48,632 nt of DNA, from positions 1 through 48,632 of the forward strand of contig DSBQ01000002.1 in NCBI GenBank assembly GCA_011045995.1, in the 5' to 3' direction. The notes beneath the pieces are model-generated. The model made no database searches and was not told the DNA's origin. It saw only the letters and a list, made by a program, of their open reading frames with translations. This DNA comes from Methanoculleus sp. GTDB taxonomy: Archaea > Halobacteriota > Methanomicrobia > Methanomicrobiales > Methanomicrobiaceae. A program made the translations under genes and the position numbers. Position 1 is the stretch's first letter. The number at the start of each line of letters is the position of its first letter. This document shows, one piece after another, positions 1 to 7,848 of the stretch.

Positions 1-354
1 CCCGTAGTAATTGCCCTCGTTGTTGGTGGTTAGTTTGAGTTTGATGGTGTCGAGGGCATACCATTCACCCCAGTAATTCTCCAAAAGTTTTGCACCTAAA
101 ATAGAGCCGGTATATGTTGTCAACACGTTATTGTCTTTATCAAGCAGCAGTAGGGAATCCCCGTATCCGATCTCCAATTTCGTGAAATAAAGTCTCATCT
201 GGTCTGCACCAGGTTGGCTGATCACCCAGGTGTTCTCATAATTACTTACATACGGATGCGGTGATTCTGCCAGCGTTTCAGCTCCAACGATTCCGGTCAT
301 GAGAACCGTGACGGCGAGAGCAATGGTTAATATGAAATATGAATTTACTTTCAT
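1..354 (-). CDS. Secreted CUB-like domain protein, 3' part cut by window edge
   Basis: The minus strand is open from an ATG at 354 to the window edge, giving the first 118 residues of a longer protein. Residues 1-25 form a signal peptide (hydrophobic core, then GAETLAES). The mature part has the pattern of archaeal CUB-like beta-sandwich domains: an opening HPYVSNYENTWVISQPG, an acidic GYGDSLLLLDKDNN segment and a following W-x-x-W-Y-ALDT-I-K strand. A GGTGG-type ribosome binding site lies 6-8 nt upstream. CUB-like domains in methanogens usually occur in large extracellular proteins; the rest of this one is outside the window, so its function is unknown. It reads the same way as the cohesin gene upstream but is separated from it by 400 bp of AT-rich DNA. 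Confidence 0.72.
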   Translation of the reverse strand, partial: MKVNSYFILTIALAVTVLMTGIVGAETLAESPHPYVSNYENTWVISQPGADQMRLYFTKLEIGYGDSLLLLDKDNNVLTTYTGSILGAKLLENYWGEWYALDTIKLKLTTNNEGNYYG

Positions 355-756
355 GACTGCCACCTTGAACCAACACTATTCTTACTACTATAACAAAATT
401 TGGTTTTTTCTCGATATTTAATAAAAGATATTATGCTATAAAATTTTAATCTGTATAAAAATTATTAGAAGAGAATAGTTTACCCTGTACGAAAAAATGC
501 AACTGATCCAGAATCTGATCCCATGATACAATCATACATCCGGAAAAAGCGAATAGTCGCTTAAGATGAATGTGCTCTTTGACTGTCGTTTCATAAGGCC
601 ACTTTGACCTTAACTATTACATGACACATCTTCCGTTTCAAGAATCAGATATTTCCACCATAGAATCAATGAAGTTTCTCATGCCGATTACTACAAGATA
701 GGACTGCATTAATCCGAAGAAATTGTTGGAATGGTTGAATTGAGGATGGTTATTCC
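355..756. other. AT-rich intergenic region without a gene
   Basis: No convincing coding frame on either strand. Several TATA-like runs lie around 405-475, suited to a promoter for the minus-strand CUB-like gene. A small perfect inverted repeat (AAGCGA-ATAG-TCGCTT) occupies 547-562. Base composition is clearly more AT-rich than the rest of the window. Confidence 0.6.
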
Positions 757-948
757 TCACAGCTCAGGGATCAATTCCCAGTAGTAATATGCCAGTTTCA
801 CCACATCACCCCAGTCGACTACATCGTTTCCGTTGAAGTCCGCAATATCCGGGTCCGGTTCGATCAGACCCCACAGCTCATGTACGCACACATCACCACC
901 TCGCCCCTTGTTTTGGGGGAACCTAAGAAAGTTTGAAAAAATGATCAT
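757..948 (-). CDS. Dockerin-like module, small ORF or remnant
   Basis: A 63-residue ORF whose C-terminal half matches the archaeal dockerin pattern: DFNGNDVVDWGDVVKLAYYYW has the N-G-N-x-x-V-D-W-G-D calcium-loop spacing and following helix. Dockerins bind cohesins. The start ATG overlaps the stop of the upstream cohesin gene (ATGA), so it could be translationally coupled. However, the first ~30 residues have no signal peptide and do not look like a folded N-terminus. Either it is the surviving tail of a larger dockerin protein, or a frameshift separates it from a longer gene. Only one dockerin repeat is visible, where two are usual. Confidence 0.5.
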   Translation of the reverse strand: MIIFSNFLRFPQNKGRGGDVCVHELWGLIEPDPDIADFNGNDVVDWGDVVKLAYYYWELIPEL

Positions 949-1664
949 TCAACTTTTCTCAGGATTATGACTATTGCCCCTACGAGACCCAACACGAGGA
1001 AACTACCAAGAATGTTTGGATTGCTTTGTTCTGAAAGCGGTTTCTGTTCATCTGATACTGGTATTTCCGGAATATCAGCTGTGATTTCCGGAATATCCGC
1101 TGTTTGGATCTCTGAAGGAGGCATTTCGGTCTTATGTTCGATTGTTCCGGAGGATATCTCTTGAGGGAAACTGGTTTCGGACGAATCTGATGAAATTTGG
1201 ATAGAACCGTGTAGAACCGAATCAAAATCGTACTGTTCAAAGCCCTTGACATAATGTGCTTCTTTGATAGTAAGATCAGTAGTGCCAGAAGATGACACTG
1301 GTTGTATGGTGATCTCAACGATCGGTTCCCACTCATCAGCGGTGATTGATTTTCCGCTGGTAAAAATAGCAAAAAGGATTGTCGACTGCTGATTATTACT
1401 GATTAAACTGGTCCCGGGAAACCGGTCTGTAACTTTACTCTTCTTAACAGAAATGATAGAAGGATCATATTCCAGATTAAAGGCAATCAGGTCTGCTCCT
1501 TCTATTCCTATGATTTCAATTGCCATAACAGCGTCCGACCCCACGTTAAGTATCTCATTCGGTGCCCGAATTTGTGTGATTGCATCAGCACTTCCCACCA
1601 TGACGAGAAGACAAATGAGAATCATGAATGTTTTATCATATCTTGTCACACCCACCCACCTCAT
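945..1664 (-). CDS. Cohesin-domain surface protein with C-terminal membrane anchor
   Basis: 239 residues. An N-terminal signal peptide (MILICLLVMVGSADA) is followed by a cohesin-like beta-sandwich at about residues 30-160, including NVGSDAVMAIEIIGIEGADL, AFNLEYDPSIISV, a TILFAIFTSG strand and PIVEITIQPV. A Ser/Pro/Glu-rich spacer with two ITADIPEI/IQTADIPEI repeats follows, then one hydrophobic helix (GSFLVLGLVGAIVIILRKVE) ending in positive residues, so the domain would sit outside the cell. There is no PGF motif. A GTG five codons downstream (1649) is better placed after an AGGTGG ribosome binding site than the ATG at 1664 and may be the true start. The adjacent dockerin-like ORF suggests a cohesin-dockerin pair. 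Confidence 0.75.
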   Translation of the reverse strand: MRWVGVTRYDKTFMILICLLVMVGSADAITQIRAPNEILNVGSDAVMAIEIIGIEGADLIAFNLEYDPSIISVKKSKVTDRFPGTSLISNNQQSTILFAIFTSGKSITADEWEPIVEITIQPVSSSGTTDLTIKEAHYVKGFEQYDFDSVLHGSIQISSDSSETSFPQEISSGTIEHKTEMPPSEIQTADIPEITADIPEIPVSDEQKPLSEQSNPNILGSFLVLGLVGAIVIILRKVE

Positions 1665-1852
1665 GGAATGAATAATCAGATGATGGGGGGAACTATCATA
1701 TCAATCTTCAGATAGGGATTGATCAAATTCTACAATTGTTAGATCCTTCATTAGCGGGCGGTATAACGATCATCAATTCTGGAAATAGCTAAAATGTTGG
1801 TCGTAATGAAAAATTCCCGTCCCTGCGTTTCCTCCGAACGCTTCGCCTCAAC

Positions 1853-1860
1853 CTATATAT
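1853..1860 (+). promoter_or_regulatory. TATA box of rubredoxin gene
   Basis: CTATATAT is centred about 27 bp upstream of the rubredoxin ATG at 1884. No Shine-Dalgarno sequence precedes that ATG, so the transcript is probably leaderless. Confidence 0.55.
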
Positions 1861-1883
1861 CCCATACATCCATTTTCACTATC

Positions 1884-2045
1884 ATGGAATCCTACCGATG
1901 CAAGAAATGCGGGTATGTCTATGCACCGATAAGTGGTGATTACACTCAGAAGGTAGCCGCCAACACGCAGTTTGAAAATCTCCCGAAGACGTGGGTCTGC
2001 CCGAGATGCGGGGCAGAGCAGAAGGAATTTATCCGAAGTGAGTAA
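1884..2045 (+). CDS. Rubredoxin
   Basis: 53 residues, the normal size for a rubredoxin. The two iron-binding CxxC knuckles are CKKCGYVY (Cys6, Cys9) and CPRCGAEQ (Cys39, Cys42); the FENLPKTWVCPRCG segment between them is typical of the family. The protein carries electrons as a single Fe(SCys)4 centre, usually in oxygen or peroxide detoxification in methanogens; no partner gene is next to it. The frame is open upstream to 1794, but the ATG at 1884 gives the correct N-terminus and lies at leaderless distance from a TATA box. Confidence 0.93.
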   Translation: MESYRCKKCGYVYAPISGDYTQKVAANTQFENLPKTWVCPRCGAEQKEFIRSE

Positions 2046-2184
2046 TGGGGGACGGGGCGTGCCTCCCTCCCGTGACCTCCCTTTGTATGATGACATCATT
2101 CCCTGAATCATGTTGGGAGGGAAAACTATTTGAGGAGATTTCCGGGCGATCAAGAAGAAATTCAGGCGTTTTTGGTTACAGAAC

Positions 2185-2269
2185 GCTGAGGGGGAGATTT
2201 GAACTCCCGAGGGGCTAAAGCCCCACAGGCTTTCCAGGCCTGCGCCCTTCCAGACTAGACTACCTCAGC
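2185..2269 (-). tRNA. tRNA-Ser (anticodon GGA)
   Basis: An 85-nt class II tRNA on the minus strand. The acceptor stem is GCTGAGG/CCTCAGC, the anticodon arm CAGGC-CTGGAAA-GCCTG gives anticodon GGA (Ser, UCC/UCU), the variable arm is a long GC-rich hairpin (GGGGC-TTT-AGCCCC), and the T arm is GGGAG-TTCAAAT-CTCCC. The CCA end is not encoded. AT-rich elements at about 2292-2318 are candidates for its promoter. Confidence 0.95.
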
Positions 2270-2365
2270 ATAGAACAGGTTGTCTCCCTCTATATTCGGG
2301 AGGAATTTTATTAAGGCTATGCTTTTGGGACGTGCGGGCCCGGCAATCCGGGCCCGCCGCGGATA

Positions 2366-3280
2366 CTAATCGTCCGTTTCCACGCGGTGTTTTTTCCAGC
2401 CGGGGGGGTAGGTGCCCGGCGCCATGATGACGGCAGTGGGCCGGATCACGAGCCCTGTCTGTCCCGGTTCGTAGTCCTCGGACGGCACCAGCGCCGTGCC
2501 GATGCAGACGAGTTCGCCCTTTGCGGTCAGCACCGCGACCTCGTCGCCCTTCTTGTGGGGGTCGCGGGAAACGACCCCCACCCCGGCGAGAACCGCCCCG
2601 TGGCAGACGGCATCGACGGCCGTGTCCCGGATGACGATCGAGGGAAGTGCTGCTGCGACTTCATCCGGTGAGCGGATAAGGGAGAGCAGCGGGGCAGGAT
2701 CGCCGTTTTCCAGTGCGACTACCGCATCCTTCAGGTCATACAGCGTGCAGGTGTCCTGCTCGGTGAAGAGGCCGGACCGCGTCCGGCGAAGCTCCTGCAT
2801 ATGCCCTCCGACGCCGAGGGAGAGGCCGATATGCCGGCAGAGGGAACGGATATAGGTCCCGGCCTCGCACTGCACTCTCAGGAGGACAAGGCGGCCCTGC
2901 ACATCAAGGATATCGATGGCGTAGATCTCCCGTATGCGCAGCTGCCTGCTGACCGCACTTTTCTGGGGGGGTCTCTGGTAGATCTTCCCAGTATACTCCC
3001 GGATGACCTGTTCGAGATCGCTTCTCTGCACATCCCCGTGAAGCCGGAGGAGGGCGATATATTCCTTGTCCTCGTTCAGGAGCAGCGGGGCAAGCTTGAC
3101 GGCCTTCCCTGTCATGACGGCCAGCACGCCGGAGACCTTCGGGTCGAGCGTTCCTCCGTGGCCGGCAGAGACACCGATCATCTTCTGCGCCCATGCCGCA
3201 ACTTCATGGCTGGAGGGTCCCCTGGGCTTGTCGATGATGATGATGCCTGCGTTCAGGCGGTGTTCAAGTTCCTGGTCCAT
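2366..3280 (-). CDS. truB: tRNA/rRNA pseudouridine synthase, TruB/Cbf5 family
   Basis: 304 residues. The catalytic loop GHGGTLDPKVSG carries the nucleophilic Asp46, preceded by the IIIDKPRGPSSHEV motif. Also present are AGTYIRSLCRHIG (residues ~153-165), ELRRTRSG, and a C-terminal PUA domain (~225-300; HGAVLAGVGVV...GDEVAVLTAKGELVCIGTAL). In archaea this family, called Cbf5, is the catalytic subunit of H/ACA guide ribonucleoproteins and also makes pseudouridine 55 in tRNA. It begins 5 nt after the hemD stop and is probably co-transcribed with it. In many archaea this gene follows cmk at the end of the ribosomal cluster; here it lies elsewhere. Somewhat shorter than typical Cbf5. Confidence 0.93.
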   Translation of the reverse strand: MDQELEHRLNAGIIIIDKPRGPSSHEVAAWAQKMIGVSAGHGGTLDPKVSGVLAVMTGKAVKLAPLLLNEDKEYIALLRLHGDVQRSDLEQVIREYTGKIYQRPPQKSAVSRQLRIREIYAIDILDVQGRLVLLRVQCEAGTYIRSLCRHIGLSLGVGGHMQELRRTRSGLFTEQDTCTLYDLKDAVVALENGDPAPLLSLIRSPDEVAAALPSIVIRDTAVDAVCHGAVLAGVGVVSRDPHKKGDEVAVLTAKGELVCIGTALVPSEDYEPGQTGLVIRPTAVIMAPGTYPPGWKKHRVETDD

Positions 3281-3285
3281 GGTGG

Positions 3286-3966
3286 TTAATCCTGTGTAAG
3301 ATATGCATTCAGTTCCCGCAGCGTTCCTTCCAGCGTCCCGTCCCCGGTGACATCCGGACGGTCGCCCCCCTCGCGCATCCGCTCAGCGGTGATCTCGCCG
3401 ATGGCGATGAGGAGCAGCCCGGGATGGTTCTCCCACCGGGCAAGGGAGTAGGAGTTGGCACTGGTGAAGAGCACGGCGTCTGCCCCGGCAAAGTCGAGGG
3501 GGGTTCCGGTCGGCTCAAGAGCGTAGACCGGGACCTCCACCGGTCGCCCGCCATGGTCTTCTATTGATTGGATGAGGGCGGGGTTCGGCACGTCGGCACG
3601 GGGGATGCCGACGGTCTTTCCCCTGAGCCAGCCGCCGAGGTAGGACGCAAAATCCCGTGAATAATGGGACGGCAGGATTTCGCCCGTGATGCCCGACTCC
3701 GCAAGGGTCCGTGCGGTCTGCGGTCCGATGGCGATGAACCGCGCACCCGCCCGGAGGCCGGGTGCCAGGCAGCGGGCCGGAAGTGCACTCGTGAAGAAGA
3801 TGCAGTCGAAATCGCCCCGGTTGGCTGCCGTGAGAAAATCGCGGCACGCCCCTTCATAGACGGTTGCCTCCAGCGGCGAGACGATGACGCATTCGTGCCC
3901 GTACCGCTTGCAGAGGGCCTGATCGGTGTCCGCTTTTTCCGGGAGGCGTGTGATGGCGATCTTCAT
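3286..3966 (-). CDS. hemD: Uroporphyrinogen-III synthase
   Basis: 226 residues from the ATG at 3966. The upstream extension of the open frame is disregarded because the family begins with the MKIAITRLPEKAD strand. HemD closes and isomerises hydroxymethylbilane to uroporphyrinogen III, the branch point to corrinoids, F430 and sirohaem, all needed by a methanogen. Family features are the two-domain alternation with CIFFTSALPARC (N-terminal half), FIAIGPQTARTLAESG, LFTSANSYS and LIAIGEITAERMREGG near the end. The family is poorly conserved, but this spacing of TSA/GPxTA/TSAN/GxxTA elements is diagnostic. It is divergent from the TctA-like gene, with 44 bp between starts. Confidence 0.85.
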   Translation of the reverse strand: MKIAITRLPEKADTDQALCKRYGHECVIVSPLEATVYEGACRDFLTAANRGDFDCIFFTSALPARCLAPGLRAGARFIAIGPQTARTLAESGITGEILPSHYSRDFASYLGGWLRGKTVGIPRADVPNPALIQSIEDHGGRPVEVPVYALEPTGTPLDFAGADAVLFTSANSYSLARWENHPGLLLIAIGEITAERMREGGDRPDVTGDGTLEGTLRELNAYLTQD

Positions 3967-4010
3967 CTGAGTATACCTATTGACTCGATCTATATTCTTC
4001 CTTTGTTCCG

Positions 4011-5261
4011 GTGTATTTATGGGATGTCCGTTCGACCGTACCATACGTGCTTCTGGCAGTCTGCGCCGGGATTGTGACCGGCATTGCGCTGGGGACCATC
4101 AGCGGTCTTGTTCCCGGCATACACGCAAACACCATGGCAGGCATCCTTCTTGCCGTTCAGGGCATACTGGCCGCCCTCTTTGGAGTGACGGGTGTCGCCG
4201 TATCCCTGTTTTGCGCCCTTGTCACCCACACCTTTCTCGACTGCGTGCCGAGTACGGTGCTCGGGGTGCCCGATGCGGATACGGCCCTTGCGGTCCTTCC
4301 GGCCCACCGGCTGTCGATGGAAGGCAGGGCCGAGGAGGCAATCCGCCTCTCTGCCCTGGGTAGCGCCCTCTCGGTCCCCCTTGTCCTGCCGGTCTTCGCC
4401 TTTTTTTTCCTCTATCTCCCCTCGATACAGCCGGTGCTCGACTGGTGGATTGGCATCATCCTCCTCGGGGTGGCGGGCATCCTTGTCATTCATGCGGAAT
4501 CGCCGGGGTGGTCGCTGGTGGTCTTCTGCGCATCCGGGCTGCTGGGCCTCTTCACGTTCAGGTACGAGTATCTCGCCTGGCACCCCTTCGGGTCATCGTC
4601 GCTTCTGATGCCGCTTCTGACCGGTCTCTTCGGCATCGCGGTGCTTGCGGTCTCCTCGCACGGGGTGCTGCCGGATCAGGGCAGGGTCGCCCCTTCCATC
4701 GGGCGGGGGCGCCTTCTGCGCACGATCTCCATCGGGACCGCCGCAGGTGCGCTCGTCGGGTGGATGCCGGGCCTCTCCAATGCGACGGCAAACGCCCTCC
4801 TCTCGCCGGGGATGCAGGACGGCGAGAGCGGGAAGGAGTTTATCGTTGCGACGAGTGCGGCCAACACCGCGAACGCGTTTCTCGGCCTTGCCGCACTCTT
4901 TGCCCTTGGAAGGGCGAGAAACGGGGTGATGGCGGCACTCTCGGAAATCGACGTTCCTCCGCTGGGCATGCTTCTTATCGCCGGTGCGGCGGCGGCACTC
5001 GCGGCCTATCTCCTTACCCTCTGGTGTGCACGGGGGGCGCAGCGGTTCTCCGGCATTCCGGTAAGGAAAGTAAGTGCAGCGGTGATCCTCTTTGTGATCC
5101 TCCTTGCAGGCGTTACGACCGGCCCCTTCGGCCTCTTTATTCTTGCCTGTGCAACGGCGATCGGGTTTGTCCCGCCGCTCGTCAACGTACGGCGGACGAT
5201 GTGCATGGGCGCAATCATGCTCCCGCTGATCCTCTCCTCGCTGGAGCTCGTGATCTACTAG
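4011..5261 (+). CDS. Tripartite tricarboxylate transporter TctA-like membrane protein (DUF112 type)
   Basis: 416 residues, about ten hydrophobic segments. The first membrane pair carries GTISGLVPGIHANTMAG and the second half GWMPGLSNATANALLSPG, the duplicated G-x-x-P-G signature of the TctA family, here in the archaeal stand-alone form. No periplasmic-binding TctC or small TctB partner is nearby, so the substrate is unknown. The start is a GTG at 4011; a second in-frame GTG at 4047 would still leave the first membrane helix intact. There is no clear ribosome binding site. The TATA-like element at 3986-3996 is shared with divergent hemD. Confidence 0.8.
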   Translation: MYLWDVRSTVPYVLLAVCAGIVTGIALGTISGLVPGIHANTMAGILLAVQGILAALFGVTGVAVSLFCALVTHTFLDCVPSTVLGVPDADTALAVLPAHRLSMEGRAEEAIRLSALGSALSVPLVLPVFAFFFLYLPSIQPVLDWWIGIILLGVAGILVIHAESPGWSLVVFCASGLLGLFTFRYEYLAWHPFGSSSLLMPLLTGLFGIAVLAVSSHGVLPDQGRVAPSIGRGRLLRTISIGTAAGALVGWMPGLSNATANALLSPGMQDGESGKEFIVATSAANTANAFLGLAALFALGRARNGVMAALSEIDVPPLGMLLIAGAAAALAAYLLTLWCARGAQRFSGIPVRKVSAAVILFVILLAGVTTGPFGLFILACATAIGFVPPLVNVRRTMCMGAIMLPLILSSLELVIY

Positions 5262-5329
5262 GGCGGCGGAGCACATCATGGGCGGCGGCAGTGGCCGGCA
5301 CCATGCCGTTGCCATGAATGGGGCGGGTA

Positions 5330-6256
5330 TCAGATCCCGGCAAAGAGGAAGACCATGTAGGCGATATATGCCACCAGAAGAACCACCCCCCATGCCCGGG
5401 TCACCCCGGGCGAACCTTTGATGAGCGGGATGACCGCCAGCGAGAAGAGGGCGAGGATGATGATGTCGCTGAAGTGGGGGATGGCAAGGGGGCGTATGAG
5501 GGCCCCGACGCCGAGCACCCCCAGCAGGTTGAAGATGTTGCTGCCGAGAAGGTTGCCGGCGGAGATGCCCGCATCGCCCTTGAGGATGGCTACCAGCGAT
5601 GTTGCAAGTTCGGGCAGCGAGGTGCCGACCGCGACCATGGACATGCCGATGACAAAGGCGGGGATGCCCAGTGCCGTCGCGATGGCAACCGCGCCGTCGA
5701 GGACGAACTGCGACCCGATGATGACGGCCACCAGCCCCCCGGCGGTGTATCCCCAGTCCCGGTTCCCGTGTGTTTCAATCCTGGACCCCGGCTCTTTTCC
5801 GATTCTTCGGTAGATGATATACAGGATGATGCCGAAGGTGGCGAGAAGGATGATGCCGTCGAAAAGGCCGATCACAGTGTTCAGGCACAGGACGGCAAAG
5901 ACCGCGGTGGCGGTGAGCATGAGCATCGTCTCGGTGGAGACCTTGCTCTTCTCCCCTTCGGCACGTGAAATGACGGCGGGGCTGATGATGGCGCAGAGGG
6001 CAAGCACGAGGGCGATATTTGCAATGTTGCTGCCGAGAATGTTTCCGAGGGCCACATCAGGGTTGTCGGTGATGATGGCGTTGATACTGACGACAAATTC
6101 CGGCAGGGATGTGCCGAACGCGATGATCGTAAAGCCGATGACCGCCGACGGGACGCCGTAACGGGCGGCAAGCCCGCCTCCTCCCTCCACAAAATAATCT
6201 GCACCCTTGATCAGCAGTGCAAGGCCGATGATAAAGAGGAGGACGGGGAGGATCAT
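5330..6256 (-). CDS. Calcium/sodium antiporter, CaCA family (YrbG-like)
   Basis: 308 residues, about ten transmembrane helices in two inverted halves. Each half contains the ion-binding alpha repeat: FGTSLPEFVVS (GTSLPE at 48-53) with GNILGSN (71-77), and VGTSLPELATS (211-216) with GNLLGSN (234-240). Both acidic residues of the GTSLPE motifs are intact, so it should exchange Na+ for Ca2+ or a similar cation across the cytoplasmic membrane. The middle loop (~150-170) is hydrophilic and cytoplasmic. Monocistronic; it ends about 70 bp from the end of the convergent TctA-like gene. Confidence 0.92.
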   Translation of the reverse strand: MILPVLLFIIGLALLIKGADYFVEGGGGLAARYGVPSAVIGFTIIAFGTSLPEFVVSINAIITDNPDVALGNILGSNIANIALVLALCAIISPAVISRAEGEKSKVSTETMLMLTATAVFAVLCLNTVIGLFDGIILLATFGIILYIIYRRIGKEPGSRIETHGNRDWGYTAGGLVAVIIGSQFVLDGAVAIATALGIPAFVIGMSMVAVGTSLPELATSLVAILKGDAGISAGNLLGSNIFNLLGVLGVGALIRPLAIPHFSDIIILALFSLAVIPLIKGSPGVTRAWGVVLLVAYIAYMVFLFAGI

Positions 6257-6367
6257 GACAGTGACTTCCGTGGATTTCGTACTATTGGTCGTCGGTGCTT
6301 ATCGGGTTTTGGGTCCCGGCCCGCCGGTGCAAAGAGGGGGCCCTTTTTTGTGATGGAGGTGGATAGT

Positions 6368-6406
6368 ATGGATACATATGCGCAGGTACTGGTTTGGAGA
6401 TATTGA
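6368..6406 (+). other. Possible 12-codon upstream ORF overlapping the nop5 start
   Basis: A strong Shine-Dalgarno sequence (GGAGGT, 6355-6360) is 7 nt from an ATG at 6368 that opens a 12-codon frame ending TGA at 6404-6406. The nop5 ATG (6378) is in another frame and 17 nt from that site. No in-frame upstream start exists for nop5 in this stretch, so the short frame may be translated first. Confidence 0.35.
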
Positions 6407-7241
6407 AGGCGGTGCATGCAGCGGCGCCGTCCGTGATACGGCTGCCCTTGTGGAGCGGTACCTGGCACTGACGGAGGAGGGAGGGCAGGCTGCCCGTGCC
6501 TTAGGTCCTGACGTGGAGGAGGCCGTGCGCTGCGGGTGCTTCGCGGACCGTGACCAGTATGTCGCAATCCTGCGGGAGATGACCATTGCCCTTGCCGAAG
6601 AGGAGATCCGGAAGTGCTTCGGGAAGGGGGATGTGGAGCTCGCGCAGATGGTCCGCCTTCTCGATGAACTCGACGAGGTGATCAACCTTCTGACGGAGAA
6701 GTCGACCGAGTGGTACCTCGTGAAAAATCCCGCCTTCTCCAGAAAATACCGGTCCTGCAATGCAAAGAAGATGGTCGGGATCATGAAACGCGACCGGACG
6801 TCGCTGGGGAGGGTGGCTGGCGAGGTGGACCGCCTCTCGGCGACCCGGTCCACCCTTACCAAGGAGATCTCGCACCGCGCCGATATTCTTCTCCCCAACT
6901 GCTCCGCCCTTGTCGGAGGCCTCGTGGCCGCCCGCATCCTTGCACGGGCGGGGGGCCTTTCGTCGCTCGCGTCGTTTCCCTCATCGACCATCCAGGTGCT
7001 GGGGGCGGAGAATGCGCTCTTTACCCACCTGAGGGCGGGTTCCCCCTCGCCGAAGCACGGCATCATCTTCCAGCACCGGCGGGTCCACAACGCCCCGAAG
7101 CAGATCCGGGGCCGGGTGGCGCGGGTGCTCGCGGGGAAACTGGCGATCGCCGCCCGCATCGATGCATACCGCGGGGAAGCGGATGAAGCGTTCCTCGAAA
7201 AGGCCCAGGCGGCGATCGACAGGGCGGGTGAGACCGCATGA
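6378..7241 (+). CDS. nop5: C/D box ribonucleoprotein core protein Nop5
   Basis: 287 residues. The Nop domain (~120-275) shows the family hallmarks: KSTEWYLVKNPAFSRKY, HRADILLPNCSALVGGLVAARILARAGG, the FPSSTIQVLGAENALFTHL segment, KHGIIFQHRRVHNAP and RGRVARVLAGKLAIAARIDAYRG. Nop5 bridges L7Ae-bound C/D guide RNA and fibrillarin for site-specific 2'-O-methylation of rRNA and tRNA. It lacks the lysine-rich tail of some homologues. The next gene, fibrillarin, overlaps its stop (ATGA), the usual archaeal pair. The ribosome binding site is oddly distant (see the small upstream ORF). Confidence 0.95.
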   Translation: MRRYWFGDIEGGACSGAVRDTAALVERYLALTEEGGQAARALGPDVEEAVRCGCFADRDQYVAILREMTIALAEEEIRKCFGKGDVELAQMVRLLDELDEVINLLTEKSTEWYLVKNPAFSRKYRSCNAKKMVGIMKRDRTSLGRVAGEVDRLSATRSTLTKEISHRADILLPNCSALVGGLVAARILARAGGLSSLASFPSSTIQVLGAENALFTHLRAGSPSPKHGIIFQHRRVHNAPKQIRGRVARVLAGKLAIAARIDAYRGEADEAFLEKAQAAIDRAGETA

Positions 7242-7846
7242 AGATCATCGACGGCACGCTGGTATCGCCGGGGAAGGGCGGCGTCTACGGCGAGCGGACC
7301 CTCGGCGAGTGGCGGATATGGGACCCGTACAGGAGCAAACTCGCGGCCCTCGTCCTCAAAGGGGTCGATGTGGCGCTCGATTCCTCGGTGAATGTCCTCT
7401 ACCTCGGGGCCGCAAACGGCACGACGGTCTCGCATGTTGCCGATTATGCAGGCACGGTGTATGCGGTTGAATTTGCGCCGCGTCCGATGCAGGACCTCAT
7501 CGAGGTGTCGCGGCGAAGGACGAACATCGTGCCCATCATGGCGGACGTAAACCGCATGCAGGTTTATGAGATGCTGGTGGAGCAGGTGGACCTCATCTAC
7601 CAGGACGTGGCGCAGCCCAACCAGGCGGCCATCGCAGCACACCACCTGAAGTTCCTGAAGAAGGGCGGCATCTTCATCCTGATGCTCAAGACGAGAAGCG
7701 TCAACGTCCGTGAAGACCCGAAGGCGGTCTGCGAGGCATCCGTGCAGCACCTTGAAGCGGCGGGGCTGGTCGTTGAAACCGTCCAGTGGCTTGATCCGTA
7801 CCACCGGGATCATGCGGCGCTCGTGTGCCGCCTGCCGGAGGAGTGA
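7238..7846 (+). CDS. flpA: Fibrillarin-like rRNA/tRNA 2'-O-methyltransferase
   Basis: 202 residues. The SAM-binding motif I is VNVLYLGAANGTTVSHVADY (51-70), followed by VYAVEFAPRPMQDLIEV (acidic ribose contact Glu78), the PIMADVNRMQVY strand and the catalytic-region segment DLIYQDVAQPNQA (Asp123). FKKGGIF-type and MLKTRSVNV strands follow. It methylates ribose 2'-OH groups as the catalytic subunit of the C/D RNP with Nop5 and L7Ae. Its start overlaps the nop5 stop by 4 nt. Size and order are typical of archaea. Confidence 0.96.
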   Translation: MKIIDGTLVSPGKGGVYGERTLGEWRIWDPYRSKLAALVLKGVDVALDSSVNVLYLGAANGTTVSHVADYAGTVYAVEFAPRPMQDLIEVSRRRTNIVPIMADVNRMQVYEMLVEQVDLIYQDVAQPNQAAIAAHHLKFLKKGGIFILMLKTRSVNVREDPKAVCEASVQHLEAAGLVVETVQWLDPYHRDHAALVCRLPEE

Positions 7847-7848
7847 GG

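Noticed and set aside
2366-3280. Bacterial-type TruB acquired by transfer
   Set aside because: The C-terminal PUA domain and hemD linkage fit an archaeal Cbf5-type protein; composition equals the neighbours.
4593-5393. 266-codon minus-strand frame
   Set aside because: Antisense to the TctA-like gene; rich in Arg/Gly/Pro/Cys with no motif.
6299-7813. 504-codon minus-strand open frame
   Set aside because: It lies wholly antisense to nop5 and flpA, which are unmistakable; such long shadow frames arise from GC-rich codon use.
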